From positions 62,001 through 126,000 of the forward strand of contig NW_027469319.1 of the NCBI RefSeq assembly GCF_051020765.1: a DNA stretch of 64,000 bases, read 5' to 3'. A model generated the notes under the pieces. The model made no database searches. It saw only the letters and a list, made by a program, of their open reading frames with translations, and was not told where the DNA came from. A program made the translations under genes and the position numbers. Shown here one piece after another: positions 1-12,100 of this stretch. Position 1 is the first letter of the stretch. The number at the start of each line of letters is the position of its first letter. Source of the DNA: Lasioglossum baleicum. Its lineage: Eukaryota > Arthropoda > Insecta > Hymenoptera > Halictidae.

Positions 1-533
1 TATGCGTTATGCGTTATGCGTTATGCGTTATGCGTTATGCGTTATGCGTTATGCGTTATGCGTTATGCGTTATGCGTTATGCGTTATGCGTTATGCGTTA
101 TGCGTTATGCGTTATGCGTTATGCGTTATGCGTTATGCGTTATGCGTTATGCGTTATGCGTTATGCGTTATGCGTTATGCGTTATGCGTTATGCGTTATG
201 CGTTATGCGTTATGCGTTATGCGTTATGCGTTATGCGTTATGCGTTATGCGTTATGCGTTATGCGTTATGCGTTATGCGTTATGCGTTATGCGTTATGCG
301 TTATGCGTTATGCGTTATGCGTTATGCGTTATGCGTTATGCGTTATGCGTTATGCGTTATGCGTTATGCGTTATGCGTTATGCGTTATGCGTTATGCGTT
401 ATGCGTTATGCGTTATGCCTTATGCGTTATGCGTTATGCGTTATGCGTTATGCGTTATGCGTTATGCGTTATGCACCATGCGTTATGCGTTATGCGTTAT
501 GCGTTATGTGTTATGCGTTATGTGTTATGCGTT
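1..533 (+). repeat. Leading partial HOR copy, mostly pure heptamers
   Basis: Bases 1-418 are unbroken ATGCGTT. The first variant is ATGCCTT (changed base 419), then ATGCACC at 471-477 and ATGTGTT units leading into the first block A. The ATGCACC then block A order is the same as at 1525/1584, 9134/9200, 10178/10243 and 13957/14023, so this is the tail of an HOR copy cut by the window edge. Confidence 0.85.
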
Positions 534-589
534 GTGCTTTACGGGTTATGCGATATGCGTTATGCGTTATGACTTTTTCATTGAACGTT
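534..589 (+). repeat. Marker block A, type copy (20 copies in window)
   Basis: The core is eight heptamers: GTGCTTT, ACGGGTT, ATGCGAT, two ATGCGTT, then ATGACTT, TTTCATT and GAACGTT. The last three amount to a 14-base insert inside a normal unit. Simple copies start at 534, 1584, 3124, 4811, 6799, 9200, 10243, 11706 and 14023. Copies one unit longer start at 2228, 5826 and 11188. Copies with an extended left flank have cores at 17229, 19518, 23893, 24628, 27498, 32069, 35310 and 44816. All are in the 7-base register. The insert ends in GAACG here but GAGCG in blocks B and C, a single diagnostic base. None occurs after 44,871. Confidence 0.93.
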
Positions 590-728
590 ATGCGTTATGC
601 GTTATGCGTTATGCGTTATGCGTTATGCGTTATGCGTTATGCGTTATGCGTTATGCGTTATGCGTTATGCGTTATGCGTTATGCGTTATGCGTTATGCGT
701 TATGCGTTATGCGTTATGCGTTATGCGG

Positions 729-1245
729 TATGCGTTATGCGTTATGCGTTATGCGTTATGCGTTATGCGTTATGCGTTATGCGTTATGCGTTATGCGTTA
801 TGCGTTATGCGTTATGCGTTATGCGTTATGCGTTATGCGTTATGCGTTATGCGTTATGCGTTATGCGTTATGCGTTATGCGTTATGCGTTATGCGTTATG
901 CGTTATGCGTTATGCGTTATGCGTTATGCGTTATGCGTTATGCGTTATGCGTTATGCGTTATGCGTTATGCGTTATGCGTTATGCGTTATGCGTTATGCG
1001 TTATGCGTTATGCGTTATGCGTTATGCGTTATGCGTTATGCGTTATGCGTTATGCGTTATGCGTTATGCGTTATGCGTTATGCGTTATGCGTTATGCGTT
1101 ATGCGTTATGCGTTATGCGTTATGCGTTATGCGTTATGCGTTATGCGTTATGCGTTATGCGTTATGCGTTATGCGTTATGCGTTATGCGTTATGCGTTAT
1201 GCGTTATGCGTTATGCGTTATGCGTTATGCGTTATGCGTTATGCG
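729..1245 (+). repeat. Pure heptamer run (517 bp)
   Basis: About 74 identical units between ATGCGGT (728) and ATGCGAT (1246) in HOR copy 1. In copies 2 and 3 the run after ATGCGGT is much shorter (under 220 bases before ATGCGTC), a clear length difference at one homologous site. Confidence 0.83.
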
Positions 1246-1338
1246 ATATGCGTTATTCGTTATGCGTTATGCGTTATGCGTTATGCGTTATGCGTTATGC
1301 GTTATGCGTTATGCGTTATGCGTTATGCGTTATGCGTT

Positions 1339-1380
1339 AAGCGTTATACGTTATGCGTTAAGCGTTATACGTTATGCGAT
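1339..1380 (+). repeat. Marker block E (AAGCGTT ATACGTT), doubled copy
   Basis: The AAGCGTT ATACGTT ATGCGTT triplet occurs here twice in tandem, ending in ATGCGAT. Single copies start at 2928, 4286, 6603, 8703, 11524 and 13519. Those at 2928, 6603 and 11524 follow ACGCGTT-ACGCGTT-AGGCGTT; those at 4286, 8703 and 13519 follow long pure runs. The two classes alternate, one of each per HOR copy. Confidence 0.88.
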
Positions 1381-3669
1381 ATGCGTTATGCGTTATGCGT
1401 TATGCGTTATGCGTTATGCGTTATGCGTTATGCGTTATGCGTTATGCGTTATGCGTTATGCGTTATGCGTTATGCGTTATGCGTTATGCGTTATGCGTTA
1501 TGCGTTATGCGTTATGCGTTATGCACCATGCGTTATGCGTTATGCGTTATGCGTTATGTGTTATGCGTTATGTGTTATGCGTTGTGCTTTACGGGTTATG
1601 CGATATGCGTTATGCGTTATGACTTTTTCATTGAACGTTATGCGTTATGCGTTATGCGTTATGCGTTATGCGTTATGCGTTATGCGTCATGCGTTATGCG
1701 TTATGCGTTATGCGTTATGCGTTATGCGTTATGCGTTATGCGTTATGCGTTATGCGTTATGCGTTATGCGTTATGCGTTATGCGTTATGCGTTATGCGTT
1801 ATGCGTTATGCGTTATGCGTTATGCGTTATGCGTTATGCGTTATGCGTTATGCGTTATGCGTTATGCGTTATGCGTTATGCGTTATGCGTTATGCGTTAT
1901 GCGTTATGCGTTATGCGTTATGCGTTATGCGTTATGCGTTATGCGTTATGCGTTATGCGTTATGCGTTATGCGTTATGCGTTATGCGTTATGCGTTATGC
2001 GTTATGCGTTATGCGTTATGCGTTATGCGTTATGCGTTATGCGTTATGCGTTATGCGTTATGCGTTATGCGTTATGCGTTATGCGTTATGCGTTATGCGT
2101 TATGCGTTATGCGTTATGCGTTATGCGTTATGCGTTACGCGTTACGCGTTATGCGTTATGCGTTATGCGTTATGCGTTATGCGTTATGCGTTATGTGTTA
2201 TGCGTTATGCGTTATGTGTTATGCGTTGTGCTTTACGGGTTATGCGATATGCGTTATGCGTTATGCGTTATGACTTTTTCATTGAACGTTATGCGTTATG
2301 CGATATGCGTTATGCGTTATGCGTTATGCGTTATGCGTTATGCGTTATGCGTTATGCGTTATGCGTTATGCGTTATGCGTTATGCGTTATGCGTTATGCG
2401 TTATGCGTTATGCGTTATGCGTTATGCGTTATGCGTTATGCGTTATGCGTTATGCGTTATGCGTTATGCGTTATGCGTTATGCGTTATGCGTTATGCGTT
2501 ATGCGTTATGCGTTATGCGTTATGCGTTATGCGTTATGCGTTATGCGTTATGCGTTATGCGTTATGCGTTATGCGTTATGCGTTATGCGTTATGCGTTAT
2601 GCGTTATGCGTTATGCGTTATGCGTTATGCGTTATGCGTTATGCGTTATGCGTTATGCGTTATGCGTTATGCGTTATGCGTTATGCGTTATGCGTTATGC
2701 GTTATGCGTTATGCGTTATGCGTTATGCGTTATGCGTTATGCGTTATGCGTTATGCGTTATGCGTTATGCGTTATGCGTTATGCGTTATGCGTTATGCGT
2801 TCTGCGTTATGCGTCATGCGTTATGCGTTATGCGTTATGCGTTATGCGTTATGCGTTATGCGTTATGCGTTATGCGTTATGCGTTATGCGTTATGCGTTA
2901 CGCGTTACGCGTTAGGCGTTATGCGTTAAGCGTTATACGTTATGCGATATGCGTTATGCGTTATGTGTTATGCGTTATGCGTTATGCGTTATGCGTTATG
3001 CGTTATGCGTTATGCGTTATGCGTTATGCGTTATGCGTTATGCGTTATGCGTTATGCGTTATGCGTTATGCGTTATGCGTTATTCGTTATGCGTTATGTG
3101 TTATGCGTTATGTGTTATGCGTTGTGCTTTACGGGTTATGCGATATGCGTTATGCGTTATGACTTTTTCATTGAACGTTATGCGTTATGCGTTATGCGTT
3201 ATGCGTTATGCGTTATGCGTTATGCGTTCTGCGTTATGCGTTATGCGTTATGCGTTATGCGTTATGCGTTATGCGTTATGCGTTATGCGTTATGCGTTAT
3301 GCGTTATGCGTTATGCGTTATGCGTTATGCGTTATGCGTTATGCGTTATGCGTTATGCGTTATGCGTTATGCGTTATGCGTTATGCGTTATGCGTTATGC
3401 GTTATGCGTTATGCGTTATGCGTTATGCGTTATGCGTTATGCGTTATGCGTTATGCGTTATGCGTTATGCGTTATGCGTTATGCGTTATGCGTTATGCGT
3501 TATGCGTTATGCGTTATGCGTTATGCGTTATGCGTTATGCGTTATGCGTTATGCCTTATGCGTTATGAGTTATGCGTTATGCGTTATGCGTTATGCGTTA
3601 TGCGTTATGCGTTATGCGTTATGCGTTATGCGTTATGCGTTATGCGTTATGCGTTATGCGTTATGCGTT

Positions 3670-3725
3670 ATGCACCATGCGTTATCCGTTATGCGTTATC
3701 CGTTATGCGTTACGCGTTATGCCTT
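3670..3725 (+). repeat. Marker block D, type copy (4 copies)
   Basis: Eight units: ATGCACC, ATGCGTT, ATCCGTT, ATGCGTT, ATCCGTT, ATGCGTT, ACGCGTT, ATGCCTT, followed four units later by AAGCGTT. Copies: 3670-3725, 8045-8100, 12413-12468 (one unit reads AGGCGTT) and 12959-13014. It is confined to region I, where it marks the same place in each HOR copy. Confidence 0.92.
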
Positions 3726-4810
3726 ATGCGTTATGCGTTATGCGTTATGCGTTAAGCGTTATGCGTTATGCGTTATGCGTTATGCGTTATGCGTTATGCG
3801 TTATGCGTTATGCCTTATGCGTTATGCGTTATGCGTTATGCGTTATGCGTTATGCGTTATGCGTTATGCGTTATGCGTTATGCGTTATGCGTTATGCGTT
3901 ATGCGTTATGCGTTATGCGTTATGCGTTATGCGTTATGCGTTATGCGTTATGCGTTATGCGTTATGCGTTATGCGTTATGCGTTATGCGTTATGCGTTAT
4001 GCGTTATGCGTTATGCGTTATGCGTTATGCGTTATGCGTTATGCGTTATGCGTTATGCGTTATGCGTTATGCGTTATGCGTTATGCGTTATGCGTTATGC
4101 GTTATGCGTTATGCGTTATGCGTTATGCGTTATGCGTTATGCGTTATGCGTTATGCGTTATGCGTTATGCGTTATGCGTTATGCGTTATGCGTTATGCGT
4201 TATGCGTTATGCGTTATGCGTTATGCGTTATGCGTTATGCGTTATGCGTTATGCGTTATGCGTTATGCGTTATGCGTTATGCGTTAAGCGTTATACGTTA
4301 TGCGATATGCGTTATGCGTTATGCGTTATGCGTTATGCGTTATGCGTTATGCGTTATGCGTTATGCGTTATGCGTTATGCGTTATGCGTTATGCGTTATG
4401 CGTTATGCGTTATGCGTTATGCGTTATGCGTTATGCGTCATGCGTTATCCGTTATGCGTTATGTGTTATGCGTTATGCGTTATGCGTTATGCGTTATGCG
4501 TTATGCGTTATGCGTTATGCGTTATGCGTTATGCGTTATGCGTTATGCGTTATGCGTTATGCGTTATGCGTTATGCGTTATGCGTTATGCGTTACGCGTT
4601 AGGCGTTATGCGTTATGCGTTATGCGTTATGCGTTATGCGTTATGCGTTATGCGTTATGCGTTATGCGTTATGCGTTATGCGTTATGCGTTATGCGTTAT
4701 GCGTTATGCGTTATGCGTTATGCGTTATGCGTTATGCACCATGCGTTATGCGTTATGCGTTATGCGTTATGCGTTATGCGTTATGTGTTATGCGTTATGT
4801 GTTATGCGTT

Positions 4811-7800
4811 GTGCTTTACGGGTTATGCGATATGCGTTATGCGTTATGACTTTTTCATTGAACGTTATGCGTTATGCGTTATGCGTTATGCGTTATGCGT
4901 TATGCGTTATGCGTTATGCGTTATGCGTTATGCGTTATGCGTTATGCGTTATGCGTTATGCGTTATGCGTTATGCGTTATGCGTTATGCGTAATGCGTTA
5001 TGCGTTATGCGTTATGCGTTATGCGTTATGCGTTATGCGTTATGCGTTATGCGTTATGCGTTATGCGGTATGCGTTATGCGTTATGCGTTATGCGTTATG
5101 CGTTATGCGTTATGCGTTATGCGTTATGCGTTATGCGTTATGCGTTATGCGTTATGCGTTATGCGTTATGCGTTATGCGTTATGCGTTATGCGTTATGCG
5201 TTATGCGTTATGCGTTATGCGTTATGCGTTATGCGTTATGCGTTATGCGTCATGCGTTATGCGTTATGCGTTCTGCGTTATGCGTCATGCGTTATGCGTT
5301 ATGCGTAATGCGTTATGCGTTATGCGTTATGCGTTATGCGTTATGCGTTATGCGTTATGCGTTATGCGTTATGCGTTATGCGTTATGCGTTATGCGTTAT
5401 GCGTTATGCGTTATGCGTTATGCGTTATGCGTTATGCGTTATGCGTTATGCGTTATGCGTTATGCGTTATGCGTTATGCGTTATGCGTTATGCGTTATGC
5501 GTTATGCGTTATGCGTTATGCGTTATGCGTTATGCGTTATGCGTTATGCGTTATGCGTTATGCGTTATGCGTTATGCGTTATGCGTTATGCGTTATGCGT
5601 TATGCGTTATGCGTTATGCGTTATGCGTTATGCGTTATGCGTTATGCGTTATGCGTTATGCGTTATGCGTTATGCGTTATGCGTTATGCGTTATGCGTTA
5701 TGCGTTATGCGTTATGCGTTATGCGTTATGCGTTATGCGTTATGCGTTATGCGTTACGCGTTACGCGTTATGCGTTATGCGTTATGCGTTATGCGTTATG
5801 CGTTATGCGTTATGTGTTATGCGTTGTGCTTTACGGGTTATGCGATATGCGTTATGCGTTATGCGTTATGACTTTTTCATTGAACGTTATGCGTTATGCG
5901 ATATGCGTTATGCGTTATGCGTTATGCGTTATGCGTTATGCGTTATGCGTTATGCGTTATGCGTTATGCGTTATGCGTTATGCGTTATGCGTTATGCGTT
6001 ATGCGTTATGCGTTATGCGTTATGCGTTATGCGTTATGCGTTATGCGTTATGCGTTATGCGTTATGCGTTATGCGTTATGCGTTATGCGTTATGCGTTAT
6101 GCGTTATGCGTTATGCGTTATGCGTTATGCGTTATGCGTTATGCGTTATGCGTTATGCGTTATGCGTTATGCGTTATGCGTTATGCGTTATGCGTTATGC
6201 GTTATGCGTTATGCGTTATGCGTTATGCGTTATGCGTTATGCGTTATGCGTTATGCGTTATGCGTTATGCGTTATGCGTTATGCGTTATGCGTTATGCGT
6301 TATGCGTTATGCGTTATGCGTTATGCGTTATGCGTTATGCGTTATGCGTTATGCGTTATGCGTTATGCGTTATGCGTTATGCGTTATGCGTTATGCGTTA
6401 TGCGTTATGCGTTATGCGTTATGCGTTATGCGTTATGCGTTATGCGTTATGCGTTATGCGTTATGCGTTATGCGTTATGCGTCATGCGTTATGCGTTATG
6501 CGTTATGCGTTATGCGTTATGCGTTATGCGTTATGCGTTATGCGTTATGCGTTATGCGTTATGCGTTATGCGTTACGCGTTACGCGTTAGGCGTTATGCG
6601 TTAAGCGTTATACGTTATGCGATATGCGTTATGCGTTATGTGTTATGCGTTATGCGTTATGCGTTATGCGTTATGCGTTATGCGTTATGCGTTATGCGTT
6701 ATGCGTTATGCGTTATGCGTTATGCGTTATGCGTTATGCGTTATGCGTTATGCGTTATTCGTTATGCGTTATGTGTTATGCGTTATGTGTTATGCGTTGT
6801 GCTTTACGGGTTATGCGATATGCGTTATGCGTTATGACTTTTTCATTGAACGTTATGCGTTATGCGTTATGCGTTATGCGTTATGCGTTATGCGTTATGC
6901 GTTCTGCGTTATGCGTTATGCGTTATGCGTTATGCGTTATGCGTTATGCGTTATGCGTTATGCGTTATGCGTTATGCGTTATGCGTTATGCGTTATGCGT
7001 TATGCGTAATGCGTTATGCGTTATGCGTTATGCGTTATGCGTTATGCGTTATGCGTTATGCGTTATGCGTTATGCGTTATGCGTTATGCGTTATGCGTTA
7101 TGCGTTATGCGTTATGCGTTATGCGTTATGCGTTATGCGTTATGCGTTATGCGTTATGCGTTATGCGTTATGCGTTATGCGTTATGCGTTATGCGTTATG
7201 CGTTATGCGTTATGCGTTATGCGTTATGCGTTATGCGTTATGCGTTATGCGTTATGCGTTATGCGTTATGCGTTATGCGTTATGCGTTATGCGTTATGCG
7301 TTATGCGTTATGCGTTATGCGTTATGCGTTATGCGTTATGCGTTATGCGTTATGCGTTATGCGTTATGCGTTATGCGTTATGCGTTATGCGTTATGCGTT
7401 ATGCGTTATGCGTTATGCGTTATGCGTTATGCGTTATGCGTTATGCGTTATGCGTTATGCGTTATGCGTTATGCGTTATGCCTTATGTGTTATGAGTTAT
7501 GCGTTATGCGTTATGCGTTATGCGTTATGCGTTATGCGTTATGCGTTATGCGTTATGCGTTATGCGTTATGCGTTATGCGTTATGCGTTATGCGTTATGC
7601 GTTATGCGTTATGCGTTATGCGTTATGCGTTATGCGTTATGCGTTATGCGTTATGCGTTATGCGTTATGCGTTATGCGTTATGCGTTATGCGTTATGCGT
7701 TATGCGTTATGCGTTATGCGTTATGCGTTATGCGTTATGCGTTATGCGTTATGCGTTATGCGTTATGCGTTATGCGTTATGCGTTATGCGTTATGCGTTA

Positions 7801-9199
7801 TGCGTTATGCGTTATGCGTTATGCGTTATGCGTTATGCGTTATGCGTTATGCGTTATGCGTTATGCGTTATGCGTTATGCGTTATGCGTTATGCGTTATG
7901 CGTTATGCGTTATGCGTTATGCGTTATGCGTTATGCGTTATGCCTTATGCGTTATGAGTTATGCGTTATGCGTTATGCGTTATGCGTTATGCGTTATGCG
8001 TTATGCGTTATGCGTTATGCGTTATGCGTTATGCGTTATGCGTTATGCACCATGCGTTATCCGTTATGCGTTATCCGTTATGCGTTACGCGTTATGCCTT
8101 ATGCGTTATGCGTTATGCGTTATGCGTTAAGCGTTATGCGTTATGCGTTATGCGTTATGCGTTATGCGTTATGCGTTATGCGTTATGCCTTATGCGTTAT
8201 GCGTTATGCGTTATGCGTTATGCGTTATGCGTTATGCGTTATGCGCTATGCGTTATGCGTTATGCGTTATGCGTTATGCGTTATGCGTTATGCGTTATGC
8301 GTTATGCGTTATGCGTTATGCGTTATGCGTTATGCGTTATGCGTTATGCGTTATGCGTTATGCGTTATGCGTTATGCGTTATGCGTTATGCGTTATGCGT
8401 TATGCGTTATGCGTTATGCGTTATGCGTTATGCGTTATGCGTTATGCGTTATGCGTTATGCGTTATGCGTTATGCGTTATGCGTTATGCGTTATGCGTTA
8501 TGCGTTATGCGTTATGCGTTATGCGTTATGCGTTATGCGTTATGCGTTATGCGTTATGCGTTATGCGTTATGCGTTATGCGTTATGCGTTATGCGTTATG
8601 CGTTATGCGTTATGCGTTATGCGTTATGCGTTATGCGTTATGCGTTATGCGTTATGCGTTATGCGTTATGCGTTATGCGTTATGCGTTATGCGTTATGCG
8701 TTAAGCGTTATACGTTATGCGATATGCGTTATGCGTTATGCGTTATGCGTTATGCGTTATGCGTTATGCGTTATGCGTTATGCGTTATGCGTTATGCGTT
8801 ATGCGTTATGCGTTATGCGTTATGCGTTATGCGTTATGCGTTATGCGTTATGCGTCATGCGTTATCCGTTATGCGTTATGTGTTATGCGTTATGCGTTAT
8901 GCGTTATGCGTTATGCGTTATGCGTTATGCGTTATGCGTTATGCGTTATGCGTTATGCGTTATGCGTTATGCGTTACGCGTTAGGCGTTATGCGTTATGC
9001 GTTATGCGTTATGCGTTATGCGTTATGCGTTATGCGTTATGCGTTATGCGTTATGCGTTATGCGTTATGCGTTATGCGTTATGCGTTATGCGTTATGCGT
9101 TATGCGTTATGCGTTATGCGTTATGCGTTATGCACCATGCGTTATGCGTTATGCGTTATGCGTTATGCGTTATGTGTTATGCGTTATGTGTTATGCGTT
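4811..9199 (+). repeat. Higher-order repeat, region I copy 2 (4,389 bp)
   Basis: Marker order matches copy 1: block A (4811-4866), ATGCGTA (4992), ATGCGGT (5068), ATGCGTC/CTGCGTT (5250-5290), ATGCGTA (5307), ACGCGTT doublet (from 5756), long block A (5826-5888), ATGCGTC (6483), ACGCGTT-ACGCGTT-AGGCGTT, block E (6603), block A (6799-6854), CTGCGTT (about 6903), ATGCGTA (7008), ATGCCTT/ATGTGTT/ATGAGTT (7478-7498), ATGCCTT/ATGAGTT (about 7940-7960), block D (8045-8100), block E (8703), ATGCGTC/ATCCGTT, ACGCGTT/AGGCGTT, ATGCACC. ATGCGCT (base 8246) is private to this copy. It contains the longest pure run I found, 5902-6482. Confidence 0.85.
5902..6482 (+). repeat. Longest pure heptamer run (581 bp)
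   Basis: About 83 successive units without a variant that I could see, between ATGCGAT (5901) and ATGCGTC (6483). It is non-coding like the rest. Confidence 0.85.
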
Positions 9200-12100
9200 G
9201 TGCTTTACGGGTTATGCGATATGCGTTATGCGTTATGACTTTTTCATTGAACGTTATGCGTTATGCGTTATGCGTTATGCGTTATGCGTTATGCGTTATG
9301 CGTTATGCGTTATGCGTTATGCGTTATGCGTTATGCGTTATGCGTTATGCGTTATGCGTTATGCGTAATGCGTTATGCGTTATGCGTTATGCGTTATGCG
9401 TTATGCGTTATGCGTTATGCGTTATGCGTTATGCGGTATGCGTTATGCGTTATGCGTTATGCGTTATGCGTTATGCGTTATGCGTTATGCGTTATGCGTT
9501 ATGCGTTATGCGTTATGCGTTATGCGTTATGCGTTATGCGTTATGCGTTATGCGTTATGCGTTATGCGTTATGCGTTATGCGTTATGCGTTATGCGTTAT
9601 GCGTTATGCGTTATGCGTTATGCGTTATGCGTTATGCGTTATGCGTCATGCGTTATGCGTTATGCGTTCTGCGTTATGCGTCATGCGTTATGCGTTATGC
9701 GTAATGCGTTATGCGTTATGCGTTATGCGTTATGCGTTATGCGTTATGCGTTATGCGTTATGCGTTATGCGTTATGCGTTATGCGTTATGCGTTATGCGT
9801 TATGCGTTATGCGTTATGCGTTATGCGTTATGCGTTATGCGTTATGCGTTATGCGTTATGCGTTATGCGTTATGCGTTATGCGTTATGCGTTATGCGTTA
9901 TGCGTTATGCGTTATGCGTTATGCGTTATGCGTTATGCGTTATGCGTTATGCGTTATGCGTTATGCGTTATGCGTTATGCGTTACGCGTTACGCGTTATG
10001 CGTTATGCGTTATGCGTTACGCGTTAGGCGTTATGCGTTATGCGTTATGCGTTATGCGTTATGCGTTATGCGTTATGCGTTATGCGTTATGCGTTATGCG
10101 TTATGCGTTATGCGTTATGCGTTATGCGTTATGCGTTATGCGTTATGCGTTATGCGTTATGCGTTATGCGTTATGCACCATGCGTTATGCGTTATGCGTT
10201 ATGCGTTATGCGTTATGTGTTATGCGTTATGTGTTATGCGTTGTGCTTTACGGGTTATGCGATATGCGTTATGCGTTATGACTTTTTCATTGAACGTTAT
10301 GCGTTATGCGTTATGCGTTATGCGTTATGCGTTATGCGTTATGCGTTATGCGTTATGCGTTATGCGTTATGCGTTATGCGTTATGCGTTATGCGTTATGC
10401 GTTATGCGTAATGCGTTATGCGTTATGCGTTATGCGTTATGCGTTATGCGTTATGCGTTATGCGTTATGCGTTATGCGGTATGCGTTATGCGTTATGCGT
10501 TATGCGTTATGCGTTATGCGTTATGCGTTATGCGTTATGCGTTATGCGTTATGCGTTATGCGTTATGCGTTATGCGTTATGCGTTATGCGTTATGCGTTA
10601 TGCGTTATGCGTTATGCGTTATGCGTTATGCGTTATGCGTTATGCGTTATGCGTTATGCGTTATGCGTTATGCGTTATGCGTTATGCGTTATGCGTTATG
10701 CGTCATGCGTTATGCGTTATGCGTTCTGCGTTATGCGTCATGCGTTATGCGTTATGCGTAATGCGTTATGCGTTATGCGTTATGCGTTATGCGTTATGCG
10801 TTATGCGTTATGCGTTATGCGTTATGCGTTATGCGTTATGCGTTATGCGTTATGCGTTATGCGTTATGCGTTATGCGTTATGCGTTATGCGTTATGCGTT
10901 ATGCGTTATGCGTTATGCGTTATGCGTTATGCGTTATGCGTTATGCGTTATGCGTTATGCGTTATGCGTTATGCGTTATGCGTTATGCGTTATGCGTTAT
11001 GCGTTATGCGTTATGCGTTATGCGTTATGCGTTATGCGTTATGCGTTATGCGTTATGCGTTATGCGTTATGCGTTATGCGTTATGCGTTATGCGTTATGC
11101 GTTATGCGTTATGCGTTACGCGTTACGCGTTATGCGTTATGCGTTATGCGTTATGCGTTATGCGTTATGCGTTATGTGTTATGCGTTGTGCTTTACGGGT
11201 TATGCGATATGCGTTATGCGTTATGCGTTATGACTTTTTCATTGAACGTTATGCGTTATGCGATATGCGTTATGCGTTATGCGTTATGCGTTATGCGTTA
11301 TGCGTTATGCGTTATGCGTTATGCGTTATGCGTTATGCGTTATGCGTTATGCGTTATGCGTTATGCGTTATGCGTTATGCGTTATGCGTTATGCGTTATG
11401 CGTTATGCGTTATGCGTCATGCGTTATGCGTTATGCGTTATGCGTTATGCGTTATGCGTTATGCGTTATGCGTTATGCGTTATGCGTTATGCGTTACGCG
11501 TTACGCGTTAGGCGTTATGCGTTAAGCGTTATACGTTATGCGATATGCGTTATGCGTTATGTGTTATGCGTTATGCGTTATGCGTTATGCGTTATGCGTT
11601 ATGCGTTATGCGTTATGCGTTATGCGTTATGCGTTATGCGTTATGCGTTATGCGTTATGCGTTATTCGTTATGCGTTATGTGTTATGCGTTATGTGTTAT
11701 GCGTTGTGCTTTACGGGTTATGCGATATGCGTTATGCGTTATGACTTTTTCATTGAACGTTATGCGTTATGCGTTATGCGTTATGCGTTATGCGTTATGC
11801 GTTCTGCGTTATGCGTTATGCGTTATGCGTTATGCGTTATGCGTTATGCGTTATGCGTTATGCGTTATGCGTTATGCGTTATGCGTTATGCGTTATGCGT
11901 TATGCGTAATGCGTTATGCGTTATGCGTTATGCGTTATGCGTTATGCGTTATGCGTTATGCGTTATGCGTTATGCGTTATGCGTTATGCGTTATGCGTTA
12001 TGCGTTATGCGTTATGCGTTATGCGTTATGCGTTATGCGTTATGCGTTATGCGTTATGCGTTATGCGTTATGCGTTATGCGTTATGCGTTATGCGTTATG

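Larger units (their letters stand above)
534..4810 (+). repeat. Higher-order repeat, region I copy 1 (4,277 bp)
   Basis: Marker order: block A (534-589), ATGCGGT (base 728), ATGCGTC (1688), ACGCGTT doublet (from 2137), long block A (2228-2290), CTGCGTT (2802), ACGCGTT-ACGCGTT-AGGCGTT then block E (2928), block A (3124-3179), CTGCGTT (near 3229), ATGCCTT and ATGAGTT (3551-3571), block D (3670-3725), ATGCCTT (3814), block E (4286), ATGCGTC/ATCCGTT (4440s), ACGCGTT/AGGCGTT (4590s), ATGCACC (4730s). The next copy repeats this order. Private to this copy is an extra cassette at about 1246-1639 with ATGCGAT, ATTCGTT, a doubled block E (1339-1380), ATGCACC and another block A (1584-1639). Lengths of pure runs between markers differ from the other copies by whole units. 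Confidence 0.85.

Noticed and set aside
534..589. Block A/B/C insert as a transposon footprint or miniature element
   Set aside because: Only 14 bases long, with no terminal inverted repeats and no recognisable target-site duplication distinguishable from the repeat itself. It is reported only as an insert of unknown origin.
534..589. Short TCA/TGA inverted repeats within the 14-base insert as a hairpin
   Set aside because: The stems are three bases and would not form a stable structure; no terminator-like GC stem plus T-run is present.
2137..2150. ACGCGT in ACGCGTT units as a cell-cycle promoter element (MCB-like)
   Set aside because: The motif is one substitution from the consensus unit and occurs within gene-free satellite, so a promoter role has no support.
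16..3162. Long + strand open reading frames (975-1,048 codons) as repeat proteins
   Set aside because: They arise from a 7-base unit without stop codons, occur in all three + frames at once, encode the same M-R-Y-A-L-C-V cycle, and begin and end only where variant units fall. No ribosome-binding site, domain or codon constraint is visible.
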